Source of the DNA: Mytilus edulis
Lineage: Eukaryota > Mollusca > Bivalvia > Mytilida > Mytilidae
Reading direction: 5' to 3'
Length of the DNA stretch: 64,000 nt
Assembly: GCF_963676685.1 (NCBI RefSeq)
Contig: NC_092345.1
Coordinates: forward strand, 46,149,838-46,213,837
Of this stretch, positions 47,563-60,831 are shown piece after piece (position 1 is the first letter of the stretch; each line of letters begins with the position of its first letter). Both the position numbers and the translations under genes were made by a program. The notes under the pieces were generated by a model. It was not told where the DNA came from, searched no databases, and saw only the letters and a program-made list of their open reading frames with translations.

Positions 47563-48897
47563 GCAATCGCAAATAAATGCTTTAGTATAGCTAAAAGCAT
47601 GTTATAATTGTTTTTGATTACTAAGAAACATCCTATATTTATTGTTATTGGCAACATATGTCAACTATGCACAGCAATTCATTCAAGGATATTGTTCATT
47701 CGACAAATGCTTTTTTTGTATTGGAATGCAATGTAGAAATATAATATAAACAGTTTTACTTAATAAAAAGAAATTTACTTGTTCCCTTATTTGTTGATTT
47801 ATTGATTCATTGAGAATGTTTTTTACGCCTTATAGTAAATAGTGATTGCACAATCAGGACGATATATATTTGAAAGTGTCTGTACAAAGCAGAAGGACTC
47901 CCATGGACATATTAATATTTAATAATATCAATATGTCAATATAATGGAATTTTATACGACTGTCATACGAGTGAGAGGTTAAGCTAGCTATAAAACCATG
48001 TTAAATCCACCATTTTCTACATAAGAAAATGCCTGTTTCGAGTCAGAAATTTTGTTGTCCATCCGTATGATGTGTTTCAGCTTTTGATTTTGCCATTTGA
48101 TAAGGGACTTTCCGTTTCGAATTTTTCTTGGACTTCAGTATTTTTTTTTTAAATTTTTCTTTTTATTGCAATCATCAAGCAATAGGATCGATACAAAGTT
48201 ATTACAACTAAAATAACGTCCTTTCATTGTATATGAAATGCACATATATGATGACAGCTTCAGTTATAGAAATTAAAGAAAGGGGTCACATATGGGTATG
48301 GTTAAGCAAAAAAACCCACAGAAAATGCTAATAGGACAACAACAAAAAAAACACACACAAAACTGCTGACTAGGAATGTTAAGATCAGATTGACAATATC
48401 GAATATATAAGCCTATAATATATTCAAGTATGTTGATGAATTAGAAAACACTATCAAGGGCAAAATGTTTTAAATTTTTAATTTCAATTTTCTATCGTTG
48501 ACTGTTAAATGCGCTTATCTTTTTACCATTAACATGTAAAAAAGATAAGCCCAGATTTGGTCAAAGGTTTATCAGTATTTAACAAATTTCTAAAACCTTC
48601 ATGACATTTTATATAAAAAAAAATATAATATTTGATAACATTAGAAGCATGATTTTTATAGTTGAAAGGAGTTATAAGATACTCAAAGTTGTCTTAAACT
48701 CTCGTTGTCCTCGAATATGAACCCTTAACAATGCTTATGTAAGTTGCATTTTTGTCTTTATGTAATAAAGATGTAACTTTAAACTGTAATTTTATATCTA
48801 ATAATTCTTAAAACAAAAACAAAAACCGATCACTCTAGAAACATTTAGTATATAAATAAAAATACATATGGAAAGCCCCAAAAATAGAAATATATAG
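47563..48897. other. No gene seen
   Basis: Near 48064-48150 the text TTTTGATTTTGCCATTTGAT...GGGACTTTCCG is a repeat fragment also seen at about 54795-54870. AATAAA at 47762 is another possible poly(A) signal for cGLR-2. Confidence 0.45.
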
Positions 48898-49357
48898 TGA
48901 AAACCTAGGTCTACCTGAGACCGCTTAAATGACGGTGAGATCCCCATCAATTCTCTCAATGTTCATAAAATTCGACGAAATCATAGATTATGTAAAATAG
49001 ATGGTTTCAAAAGGAATTCCAGGAATAATGTCATCTTCGATATCTACGGAGGGCTTAGATTATAAATTTTTAGCCAAAAATTGTCAAAATTTCATCAGGA
49101 GAAAGGGCACAGGGCAATAGTGAGAGCTCCCTGGTCTCTCAATCTGCATAATATTAAGCAGACAGTTAGTCAATAGGTAGATACTAACGTGACTAAAAGG
49201 AATTTGGGTACACTTCTTCTATATATACGAAGGTCCAAAAGTGCCAGTTGGATATTTAAAATACATAGTGAAAACCTACAGGAGACCGTTTAAATGACGG
49301 TGAGACAGCTAGTAGCCGGTTGGATATTGAATATCAAATATCGAATAACGAACCGGC
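48898..49357. repeat. Paired direct repeats plus a 45-bp palindrome
   Basis: GTGAAAACCT and GAGACCG.TTAAATGACGGTGAGA occur near 48898 and again near 49269. Right after the second copy, 49313-49357 is a palindrome with arms AGCCGGTT...AACCGGCT and an AT-rich centre (ATATTGAATATCAAATAT). The frame at 49320-49616 starts inside it and is unsupported. Confidence 0.65.
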
Positions 49358-50674
49358 TGCCAACTTCACATACATGTCTGCTCAAAATTTAGAATGCCTT
49401 TGTAGACATTTGAATACTTTGTTCTCATTTTCGAAATTAAGTGCCGACTTTTGTCATTCTCTTTCGCAAAATGAATTTGTCCTGTGTTCAATACCTCGGT
49501 ATTTTCTAACCTTCCTATTTGGTCATTTTCTTTTAATCATATGCATTTGCTTTGTAAATACATGTTTTTCTTTGGACACTGTAACATGCTTTCTTATTTA
49601 TTATATTCTATTATGAATGGGAGTCCAAACTTGAGTATCGTTTTTTGTTGTTGACTTGCATATGTGATAAAATATTCGGGGCACGAAGTGAGATTGATTT
49701 TTCCGTTAATACTTATTTTTTGTTAACACACAACTTTTAGGTTCCTCAATTTGGGACGCATTAGGGATATTGCCCATACACGTTATAAAGTAAAATATTG
49801 GACTATGCACTAATGTAGGTAGGCTCTAATCCTCTATAGGTTGCCTTTCTGTAAATATTGACAATGCAATTTCCCATGGGAACTCCTTTTACGGCTTAAA
49901 CTGTACCACTTTATCTATGAAGTTTTATAAAAAATATAATCCTAGAATTGACAGTTCATATGCACTTCAATTTTATGCAACGGTCAAAATATATGGCTGT
50001 GCGGCATATTTTCAACGTGTATATGCCCTGAACTTTTCAGAGTTAAAACTAACACTGATTTTCTTAACTACCCCTTCCTCGAATGAAGGGTTACCACAGA
50101 TTTCGATGGAAACAATATGCACATGTATATTTACTGGTAACATTCCCAAGTTATTTCTCTATGAGATGGAACACAGAGAGCATAACTGGGAACCAGTATG
50201 TAAACAAAATTAATTTTCTATGAATATTATAAATCTCCCCAACAGAGGCGTGGTTTGAGAAACAGCTGTATTTACAAAGTGCAACCTATACAAACATTTA
50301 TTCAAATAGAAAACTCTCTAAAATCAGTTGTTCTCACATTAATAATCATTTATTAGAATTACAACTTGAAAGAAATCACTGTGTATACTCTAAGGGATTT
50401 TTTACTGAACATTTTATACCCCTCTCCTGTTTCAATTTTTAAAAGAATTTGAAAACAAGACTTTAATTATTGCCAACTTACCCCATTTGCATATTTTCTG
50501 ATATATATTGAAAGCATATCAGAATACTGTAAATGTAATGTTTAGCAGTCAATCATTATAACATTCAAGATTATTTAAAATATCCAATCCTGCCTCTGAC
50601 CTAGTCCACATCTTACTGTATGCCTATTTGTCAAATAAACTCATCATAGATATTAGGAATAAAATTTGATATTT
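49358..50674. other. No gene seen
   Basis: The frame at 49917-50213 (98 codons) has no domain I recognise. Nothing else stands out. Confidence 0.4.
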
Positions 50675-50765
50675 ACACCAGACGCGCGTTTCGTCTACAA
50701 AAGACTCATCAGTGACGCTCGAATCAAAAATGTTATAAAGGCCAAATGAAGTACGAAGTCAATTT
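50675..50765 (+). repeat. Interspersed core repeat, best copy
   Basis: CCAGACGCGCGTTTCGTCTA, CAAAAGACTCATCAGTGACG, CTCGAATCAAAAATGTTATA and AAGGCCAAATGAAGTACGAA in order. Confidence 0.85.
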
Positions 50766-53700
50766 AAGTTCACATTTGAGGTAGAAATGGTCAATTTAGA
50801 ATCCTTGTCACAACAGTATCACCTGTAATCATATATCTGACACAATCTACCTAATAGATATACTAGAAGTGTTCAAACAAAGCCATATGCATATTTGCAA
50901 TAGTTGTATGTATGCAGATACCAGTCTGAGATATAAATTCACTTAAAATGTTATAGAGAAGACTGCTAACATCTACTTTTTACATAACTTCCAAGCATAG
51001 TTATTGTTTTCTATATCAAGAACTTAAAAATCATAAAATCATAGCATTTACGAGTTGAAGTATCTGTTTTATGACCAAGGGGGTAGACAATTTTCTATGT
51101 TTTTTGCCCCTGGGGCCTCAAATTTCCTAAATTATTCTGCTGTTTCTAGTAATTTGGAATAATAAGTACATATTTAGGATAGAACACACTATTGTAAGTT
51201 TTGTTCAGATATTTTTGTATTTCTAGTTGTATTTATTATGCCTTGGTGACATAAAAGCAGATTTAGGACTAGGTGTTACGGCTTACTTTTGGGTTATCGA
51301 CAAGACACAAACACCCCATAAATAATATTTAGGAAGAATCGATGAGTTTCAATTACTGCGAAGAGTAAATATAAGCACTTCTTAACAATTTAACTTACAA
51401 ATATGCAAATATTATGAATTACATTTGTATTCAGGACTTTAAGTAAACTATGCACACTGTAAACTGTAAATTTATACTGAGTCATCATATCTTAGGCCCA
51501 GGATTATATCAATCTTCATGAAATATTTATAAAACTTCATATTTGAGTTAATTTCTATAAAATCTGTGTGAAATAAAGCAAATTTGGTTCAATTCTGAAT
51601 GTTCTCTTTTTTCACGTACATAATGAAATACAGTTTTCTTGACAGCTTCAACATATTAAGGACGAAGATTTATTGCGTATGCAACACAACTTTGACATTA
51701 GAATGAGTTATTTAATCTGTGCTAAATTACAGACAATAGATGACAGATTTAATTCAGTTTAAGCAGACTTTAGGGTAAACTTTTCAGGTTGTATCAGTAG
51801 TAAAAATAACTGCTTTAATCTTATTACAATGTGTCAATTAATAATCTTTAAAATTAATGAGGTATAAGAAATAATTCCTTTTATAACATGAAAAGTCATT
51901 ACTTGATTCTAATTGGGTACTAACAGAAAACACACACTAATGTTAGTACCAAACATCATCATTTCTAGTAAACACACAAATCATCCAAAAGTTGTTCAGA
52001 TTGTTGCAATGTTCCTCCAAAGGCGACAATACTTACATTTTTTAAAATTTAACACTTTAATCAATAAAATATAGGAATAAACAGTTATATGTGATATTAG
52101 TACTTTATAATTCTGTTGAATAAATTGAAGGAAAATGGTGATATGACCATCTTTATTAGAGCTTATTCATTGTATCCTATTGTACGGAATGTTAACATTT
52201 TGTTTGCTGAATCTGTACAAAATGACATAGATATAAGAAGACGCGGTATGAGTGCCAACGAGACAACTCTCCATTTGATATTTTCATTGATATGTTTTAT
52301 AAGTCAAGTTGGTTTAGATTTGCACTAAATGTTTTATTCATCATTTACCTAAAGTTTTAATTGATATTTATTTTAACAAAGAAATCATATTTTGATTCAT
52401 AACTTTGCATTAAGAATAATTGACTTAAAAACATGTGTTGTAATTAGCTCATTTAATGCAAGATAAAAATAAATCAAGAAAAATATTGTTATTTTATTAG
52501 ACCTAGGGTTCTAATTTGCTATTTTGTGAACAAAGAAACACAAATTTGAATTAAAATCAATCATATGATTATACTTGATATATGCACCAGTTGGGCTGAA
52601 ACATTGTTAATCTTATCTAATCACCAGTTTTTAATATATATTTGAATGGAGTTACAAGCCATAATAACAATTATTAATTATCTATAACGTCTATTTAAAT
52701 ACAAATGTATCAGTTAAGTTAACAGACATTGGTTATACAAAAAGAGAGGTAGAAGTAAACTTAGTTTGTTACAATAGTTCTGATTCATCTCCATGTCCGG
52801 CAGTAAGAAAATCAACTTTTGAACTTCACAATGTATTGACATGTTATTTCTCAAATAAAAAGCAAAACAACTCTCATTTTGCATGAAAAAAAAATCTTCT
52901 TTTACCAAATTCTTTACATTCCGAAGCATTCCGATTGATGCCGGAAACATATTATGAGGTCTGTTTGCTTCTTAGTCGCCATAAAAAATCACAAAAATAA
53001 TGAACTCCAAATAAAAGTCAAAACGGAAAGTTCTTATCAAAACGAAATATTAATAAACAATAATAATAGTTTGTTTCTTAACATTATTCAAATTTCGTAA
53101 GGGAAGAACGTTAGCTTAATACATACCATATTATCATTAGCAAAAATGTATACAGACAAATATGGGGAAAGTTAAAATATCAAGCCACAAAATATCATAG
53201 GATAGGTGGGGCACACGACAAAAGACACAGTCACACTAAAACACGAAAAAAATAAAGAATAATATGTCGTTTAAAATTATTTAAAAAAATGTCTACTCAG
53301 TTTGTCAACCAGTAAATGTTCAAACAAATTGTGAATAATTCAAACATAAACTAAGAGAGACCAACCATAAAATATCAACGTCAGCCAAAGGTAACGATCC
53401 AGTTCCGTTCTCCTCACCCTTGGCGGATTCAGGTAGAATTTCGGAGACACAAGGTATTGATTTTTGTCGCTGTTGTAAATGATTGCCTTCAGTACATGTA
53501 ATAAAAGCACCTTAAGGATGATCACATGTAAATTGAATAATCACGTGCTGATCGTACAACATGTCTTTACCCACAAAATGTAGAGCGATATGTGGTGACA
53601 ATTTTAAAGTTCTAAATCAACTAATTGGAGTGCCTTGGTACGTTTCTCGATCAGATGTTGGTATTAAAGTATATATGTTCCGTTACTGCTTTGCGTACTT

Positions 53701-54589
53701 TGTAAACACTAGACAAAACTTTTTTATACATCTACACTGAAGAGAGTTTAGTACTGCCATTGAAAGATAATGGTGATGTCGGAATGGGCGTGACTTTTAT
53801 CGTCTGGTAGATGGCGCAGCATTTGATGTGATTGTAAGCAACAACACACTATCATAGAACAATTATACGAATCAAAAGCCAATTAGTCTCGACAGATTAA
53901 TAGAAAAAAATATGTAAATATCCTTCTACACAACGTTGTGCCTCTGCAATTACTACAATCAGATTAGCTCGAAACCTAATTCTGGAAAGCCAAAATAATG
54001 AAAAGCATTCGAGAACCTGTACAATGCGGAAAGCTTGAAGACGATTGCTTGTCTTTTGATGTTTGCAATTGTTATTTTTCACTCTAGTGTAGTTCTGCTG
54101 TAGACATGTACGCTGAAGTCAAGGAAAATGTCTTGTAAAGCTTGGTTTATTAATACTCACTTTTTTTTGATACATAACATTGCAACAACATAACATTAAA
54201 TTAAAATAAATTATAATATGCACACTTATCACTCATACAACACATTCGCACAAAACAATCGGTAACAATCACTCAATTCAATCTGAAGTATGTATTGTAA
54301 TAGGATTTAATCAATTTCTCACATTTTTTTTTATAATAAACAATAGCTTTAAAATTTCAAATAACAGTTAATACATTCATCGACACAACTAAATCTAATT
54401 CATAAAACTGATTTTAAACAATGCTGAAGAACATATTTTCCATCAACATGCAGTAGTACCATAGACCATATCATGGTTTTAATGTATGCCATTAAACATT
54501 AAGTTAATCATATGCTAAGTGCTAAAAGTGTTTAGATAACACCCTAATTCAATATCTGCAGGAAACTTTTATTTTTCTACTTATTTTAA
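50766..54589. other. No gene seen
   Basis: The longest gene-free stretch in the window. A reverse fragment of the CACTCACACCACATC repeat (GGTATGAGTGCCAACGAGAC) lies at about 52245-52275. A minus frame at 53340-53525 (ending LIFYGWSLLVYV) has less random composition than its neighbours but no domain I know. Confidence 0.45.
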
Positions 54590-55004
54590 CCCCGAAAATC
54601 ATCAACATCGAACCACTATTTAATTATCATTCACACATCATTTACCACTGAATATCTTATTTAACTACTAGTATGCTAGGTGTCATAACCCTTATTTACC
54701 TAGATCTTCAAAAAAAAAATTATTTTACACTATTCTTAATATTTAATCTTAAGTTAATATGACAGTTCTTGTCCATTCGTTTTTTAAGTGTTTTCTCATT
54801 TGATTTTGCCATGTGATTATGGACTTTCCGATAAAATTTTCCTCTGAGTTCAGTATTTTTGTGATTATGCTTTTTAAACGTCATCAAAACAATCATCGTG
54901 TTTAAAATTTTGTAGAGGGGCAAGGCAAGACGTTTTGGAGATAAATGCTTTATGAAGTAGCCTTTTTGATTTTTTGAAAAACCTTAGAAGTGAAATTTTA
55001 TATT

Positions 55005-55150
55005 TGAGTCAGACGCGCGTTTCGTCTACAACAGACTCATCCGTTACAATCGAATAAATAAAAGTTAAACAGGTCAAATAGTGGTCAAATAAAGTACGAA
55101 GTTGAAGAGCATTGATGACCTAAAATTCCAAAATAAAATTGCCAAATACA
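55005..55150 (+). repeat. Interspersed core repeat (counterpart of 3249)
   Basis: AGTCAGACGCGCGTTTCGTC, TACAACAGACTCATCCGTTA and GTACGAAGTTGAAGAGCATT. Shared at the orthologous place in duplication copy A. Confidence 0.8.
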
Positions 55151-56449
55151 GGTAATTTTGGTTATATATTCCTGAGGTAGAAAAGCCAAATATATTCAAA
55201 TTTTAAAGTTTTGTAAACATTCGATTTATGATTATGACCATATCAATGATAATTCTTGTCAAATCAGAAGTGCTGAGAAAGTATGCACATTATATTGGAC
55301 ACCCTCCATGAATTATAAGGGCTCAAAATCAGTAAAAATATACTTTTCAATAAGCAAAATTTTATTTAACGCACATTTTGTTCCCAGTTTTGGGTAAAAA
55401 AAACAACTGTAAACTATTTTTTAAAAATTTTTAGTTTTCTTGCAAAGCTGACAAGAGGAACAAGAGATAGTTTTCTTTTTCTATTTTGGCGAACCTTTTG
55501 GTTAAAGAGAATCATTGAACTAAACTAAAATTCGAAACAGCCTTTCCATGCGTTGTATTTGTTTTATATATATCTAAGGAATCAAATATGAATAATGTCA
55601 TCAGTCTCGTTATTAACCTTGCAGTATAAAAGTATCTTGATATTAGTACAAACATTGTATCAACTACTTTTTAATTCCATTATCTTTGAACATAAAGAAT
55701 GTTAAATATCTAGTATTTGATAAATAGCAATCAGCAAAATGTTGATTTGGTTGTTGGTTTTTTTTAACGAAAGTCAAAATATCGTCCAGAGTTTTGAAAA
55801 GGGTTTAACTTGTTTAATGAAATGCATTATCCTTTTGGTTGAGAATGGTTGTGACACTGTCTTACTTTTGACTATCTTTCACAAATTATTTTGTACTTCT
55901 GCAAAAGATTTAGAATGCACCACGCTTTTTAATTTCCTCTAAATAAAACCGACGGTTTAATGAAAGATTAACACATGTGTATTACACATTCACTATCTCA
56001 ACCGGAAAAAACCTAAGAAAGCCTGGTGTTGGAAAATATTTGAAGGCTGCGAATTCGTATAAATGGGAAAGTACAGTTTAGTGATTAATCACCGATGCTT
56101 TAAAGACTTTACAGATGATAACATGTTAAGTTTGAATAAATTCTTAAATGATCGCGTGTGAATCACAAACATCTACACTGAGGGGGTTTTCCGAATCAAT
56201 CTATCACATAAACTGTAAGGGATATAGTAATTGTCAGCTACATGGTAATATTCGTATCTAAAATGTTTTAGAACATTGTGGTTATAAGGAAATCTAGGAT
56301 GTACGTCTACTATATATTTTTTTTAAACTGACATCGTCTTTTGTAAAGATCGGGGTGTCTCTTCATATAGATTGGTATACACAGGCGTGCAAGTGGTATC
56401 TTTTAACTTTTTTTTATATCAAATATATATCAATATGATTTCACGGATG

Positions 56450-57000
56450 CAATATAGCAATTTTGTAGGATTGTATATGTCAATTTGGTAATACACGTTC
56501 ATTTCCTATTCAGATAATTTATGTTCAGATCTTTTTATCTCATAAATGAATCACGAATCCTACTTGCCTAAAATCTCACTGATAGATGTCATGATAGCTT
56601 GGAATAGTTATCACAAATACCAGGCCTATACTGTAAACCAACTAATTTTCACGAGCGTTCAACTACATCAAGTTAATTAGAAAATCGCGAAATTAAATTG
56701 CCGCAAAATGGAATCCAAAGGGCTAAACGCCAAATAAAGTATCCGCGAAAATAAGTTGGTTTTCAGTAATGTGATACGCCAGACGTGCGTTTCGCCTTCA
56801 GAATACTCATCTGTTTCGCTTAGATCAAAAGCAGTTAGTTTGCAAAAAAAAAGGACAATGTTGAAGAGCATTGAGGACCCGAAATGAATATCAATGGGTT
56901 GTGATTTATATAAGAATGGGTAGGGATTTTCCCTGAAACCGATATATAAATAAGTTTGGTTTTTTTTCCAAATCCAATTTGTAGATTTACCCCCCCCCCT
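56450..57000 (+). repeat. Single partial unit of the triplicated repeat
   Basis: GCAATATAGCAATTTTGTAG to the poly-C tract at about 56990. It carries an extra segment, ACTGTAAACCAACTAATTTTC...AAATAAGTTGGTTTTCAGTAA (about 56630-56768), with inverted ends, probably a small insertion not found in copy A. Confidence 0.7.
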
Positions 57001-57619
57001 AAATCTCCCTAACTTTGATTCGTTATTTTTTTTTTATTTGGCTCAACCCTATTTTCTTTTATTCAATACCGTTTTAAAATGAAATCGGAGAAACTACATT
57101 GTTTTTTACAATAAAAAAATAAACACAGAAAGGAAACTTTGGTCTTGGTCATAAATAAACGTAGGTGAAAATAAAAAAAATGTCAAAAAAGTTGCTATTT
57201 AAGGAACCCTTACCAAATAGTACAAGGAATTTTTTTTTGATACAAATTTCCAAAGGACTCGATTTGAATAAAAACAAAATCTGAATCCACCACTTTATTA
57301 AATATATCAAGTAAGTACTGCAACTTTCTTGGTTCATTTGGACTTCTAAACATTTTATCGCATGTTCATCTGGTTGAAATCAAATTTTGATATCCTATTG
57401 AACTTGGGGTCAAATGAGTGCCATCAAACAAGTAACGTAAAACATACATATCTTTGTATGATTTTTTTATCGTATGTTTTTATCCCTCAGCTGTCTTCCC
57501 TATCATATAAATATTTTTATTTTTTTATTCAATTACTAGTAAAGCATCTGCCATTCCTTCATTTGATAACATTCATCTCACGTTGTGATTTAAATAAGAT
57601 TAAGATATGTACATAAGTG

Positions 57620-57870
57620 GATTGATTACAAACACTTTATCTTGTTGCTAGTTTCCGCACAGGTGATCAACAAGTGTACAAAATGTCTAAATAAGGAAGG
57701 TCATAAACTTTTAGATTCTACTTGTGTTTAATGATTCCAACATTAGCGACACGGGAATACTCAGTTTAAAATCCAATGTCAGTCTCTTTGTCATTTCATA
57801 ATTACGTGTTGAGACATAAACCTCAATACTAAAATTTTAATAGATTGTAATATATTTGTAAGATGCGAAA
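57620..57870 (+). promoter_or_regulatory. Conserved upstream region of TLR-B
   Basis: Matches 7650-7943 upstream of TLR-A, including GGGAATACTCAGTTTAAAAT and AGTCTCTTTGTCATT. It is as likely to be duplication residue as promoter. Confidence 0.4.
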
Positions 57871-60384
57871 ATGAATATTGATAATTCACTGAAGTGCATT
57901 TGTGTACTGTATATATGGAATGTATGTTTAACATGCTGTTATACCAAACGTTGTACTGTGAAATATTCCAAAAAAGAGGTCGTATGTGACTGTTCCAACA
58001 TGGATTTCCACACAGTTCCTAGGCATATACCAATCAACACAACGATATTAGATTTATCAAGCAACCATATCGCTTTGCTACATAATGAAACATTCATGTG
58101 GTTGACTAAACTTCGAACATTAATCATCCACACATCAAGATTAAGACATATTGATGTAAATGCCTTTAAAGGCCTTGAGAACGTTCAAAATCTTGATCTC
58201 AGTGCGAATTCTTTGGATGTTGGGTCGTTACCTATGAGTGTGTTCAACAGTACTCCTAATTTACTTAATTTACAGTTATCTGATAATATATTCTCTGAAG
58301 AATATCCCGATAAATCCTTAAGTTTTCTCACTAACCTACAGAGTCTTAGTATCAATGGAATTCGAAATGGACGTTTTCGTGATGGTTTTAAATATTTGAA
58401 AAAACTTAGGATATTGCATTTTCAGCCATGCTTCATAACGCATCTAACAAATGAAACATTTTTAGTGTTTAATAATTTACCTATCGAAGACATTGATATC
58501 TCTTGTGCAATTAGGAAAGTTGAATATGGAACACTTGCTCCTTTTAAATCACTAAATGTATTAAAAATATCTCATAATTCATTTATACGTTTATCGGATT
58601 TAATACCCATTCTTATACCGTTGAAAGACAGGAATATGAGCGAAATTGATTTGTCTTACAATTATAGAGCTCGTACTGGATCTGACATCTTAACACCTAA
58701 ACATTTCACAATTCTTGGTCAAATTTGTGTAAAGAGCTTTATACTAGCAAAAAATCAAATAAGCGTTATCAGAACTGGTTCGATTTCTGCAATGAAATAC
58801 AAGAACTGTTTAGAACATTTTGATATTGCGCGGAATAACATATATGGCGATAAAGGTGCAGCGCTTGAATTATTCCAGCTAACAGGTTTAAAAACAGTAG
58901 ATGCATCACAACAAGACTCACTAAGTCCTTGGAATGTCGGGTTGCGCAATCATAGCACATCCATGTACTCAGCTAACAATGTGTCAGAAGTCTATAAAAT
59001 GGTAAATACTATTTACACTTTTCCTTTACCGCCTAATTTAGAGGAAATTTTTGCCGAACGTTTAGTTATGAAAGCCACACATCTTGCAAATGTCAACTTT
59101 ACAAATGGACGTAAATTAAGAGTATTAGATTTTAACTGGACTCCATTCAGCAGTTGCACTGGACTTATACGTGGAATTGACCATCTTGAGATATTAAAAA
59201 TGTCTGGATTCAATTGTTCGTTAATTGATTTATCATTTTTTCAGTCATTTAAAAAACTTAAAGTTCTAGAAAGCCGAAGCGCAAATTTAGGTCGTGGTTT
59301 ACTAGACGACAAGGAAGGAAAAATTCTGAAAGGACTGTTCGAACTTTAACAAATTGACTTTTCAGCAAACCAATTTAAACATTTAAATCCTTCATTATTC
59401 AGATCTCAGTACAAATCGTTATTGAAGTTATATTTGTCAAGTAATATTCTAACAGAGATCAATATTAAGTTTTCAAAATTTTCAAAATTGAATTGCATTG
59501 ATTTATCAGGTAATAGAATTAGATATTTAGAGACAGGAACAACAAAAGAATTAGATATACTGAACATCAAATCAATTAATAAACTTGAACTGTTGTTACA
59601 AGGCAATATGTTTGAATGCAACTGTGATTCTTTGCATTTTATAGAATGGCTTCATTTTACAAATGTGACGCTAGACAATGGGGGAAACTACTCGTGCAGG
59701 TACTTTGAAGGCAGCTATAAAACAACAGCATTTGCATTCCAAAATTTGCATGACATAAAAACAATGTGTGTTTCCAAAGTATGGCTGATTTTCTCTGTGT
59801 TATTATCAGTCTTATTGACAATGATAATTATAGCCAGTGGTATAGCATACAAATACAGAATAACTCTTCAATATTGGTACTTAACTATTCGCCGGAAATA
59901 CCGCCATTATTCTAAATTGGAGGGTGAGTCAAAGGAGTATAGGTATAGTGCCTTTGTGGCGTATCACAATGCAGACTACAAATGGGTGTGTGGTCCACTA
60001 AGTTCATTTCTCGAAAAAGAAAAGGAACAATCTTTGTGTCTCCATCATCGTGATTTTTTACCTGGTAATTTTATAGCGGATAATATTGTTGAAGCTGTCT
60101 CCCAAAGTAGAAAAGTTATTTTAGTGATAAGTGAAACATTTCTGGAAAGTTCTTGGTGTGAATTCGAACTTGAAATGGCTCGAATGCAAATGTTTCAAGA
60201 AAGTCGTAATATGTTGATTGTTATTTTAGTTCAAAATATTCCAACTAAAAGTATGCCTAAGTCTCTTTTGCGAATTTGGAACAAAGTTACGTGCCTAGAG
60301 GCATATGATAGTGATCTTCTAACTGGAAATGACAATTTTGATCATATATTTTGGAATCGTTTATATGAAGCTGTACTTTTATGA
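57871..60384 (+). pseudogene. Toll-like receptor (TLR-B), one nonsense codon
   Basis: Paralogue of TLR-A. The frame from the ATG at 57871 is continuous to 60384 (838 codons) except for TAA at 59347-59349 (codon 493), where TLR-A has CAA; one C-to-T change explains it. The upstream part (492 residues) encodes signal peptide, LRR N-cap and most repeats and would be a secreted soluble ectodomain if made. The downstream part (from 59422, 320 residues) encodes the last repeats, cysteine cap, membrane helix and the full TIR domain. TIR box 2 reads RDFLPG with the proline (codon 731), unlike TLR-A. A seven-residue shortening relative to TLR-A lies near residue 370-390. No other lesion is visible, so the stop is probably recent. 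Polymorphism or sequencing error is possible. Confidence 0.92.
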
Positions 60385-60522
60385 TATTTGTTTCTTAACT
60401 AACATTCTTTGACATTAAATGTTTCCTTTTGGAATATTTTATTTCAAAACTAAAATAAATAATTCAGGCTTAATTCAGCGTAAATAGTGTCAACATAGTT
60501 GCTCCTTAAAATTACAATTTGC

Positions 60523-60690
60523 TCACCAAGGGTACTAGTATAATTCCGATAACAGACGTGAATTTTGTAACACGATAAAATCGAAATGAAAAGTGGGAAG
60601 ATGTCAAAGAGACAGCAATCCGAGCAAAGAGCACAAAGCAACCAAATGGTTTTCAACATCCTTTACTCATCAGTAGAGCTCAAATCAAAG
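60523..60690 (-). repeat. Interspersed repeat (sister of 11895-12090)
   Basis: CTCACCAAGGGTACTAGTAT, ATAACAGACGTGAATTTTGT and GTCAAAGAGACAGCAATCCG. Each TLR is followed by a copy, but at different distances (about 1.4 kb and 0.14 kb), so the insertions are probably independent. Confidence 0.7.
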
Positions 60691-60831
60691 CAGAAGGGTA
60701 TTAAAACCCGAAAATTCCGAAATGTTGTATCACATACGGATTATGCAATGTATGCATAAAAAGGACGCTTTGTGCGCATACATACTGCCTTTAAAAACAA
60801 TACGTATAAGCTGATATGTTAATATAGTTAC

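Larger units (their letters stand above)
54590..60510 (+). repeat. Segmental duplication, copy B (carries TLR-B)
   Basis: Direct counterpart of 3180-10560. It lacks the foldback insertion: the junction reads TGGTAATATTCGTATCTAAA followed by ATGTTTTAGAAC near 56248-56275. It has extra sequence at 54660-55000 and an unrelated stretch at about 57010-57620. The poly-C tract and GCAATATAGCAATTTTGT unit occur once. Confidence 0.85.
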
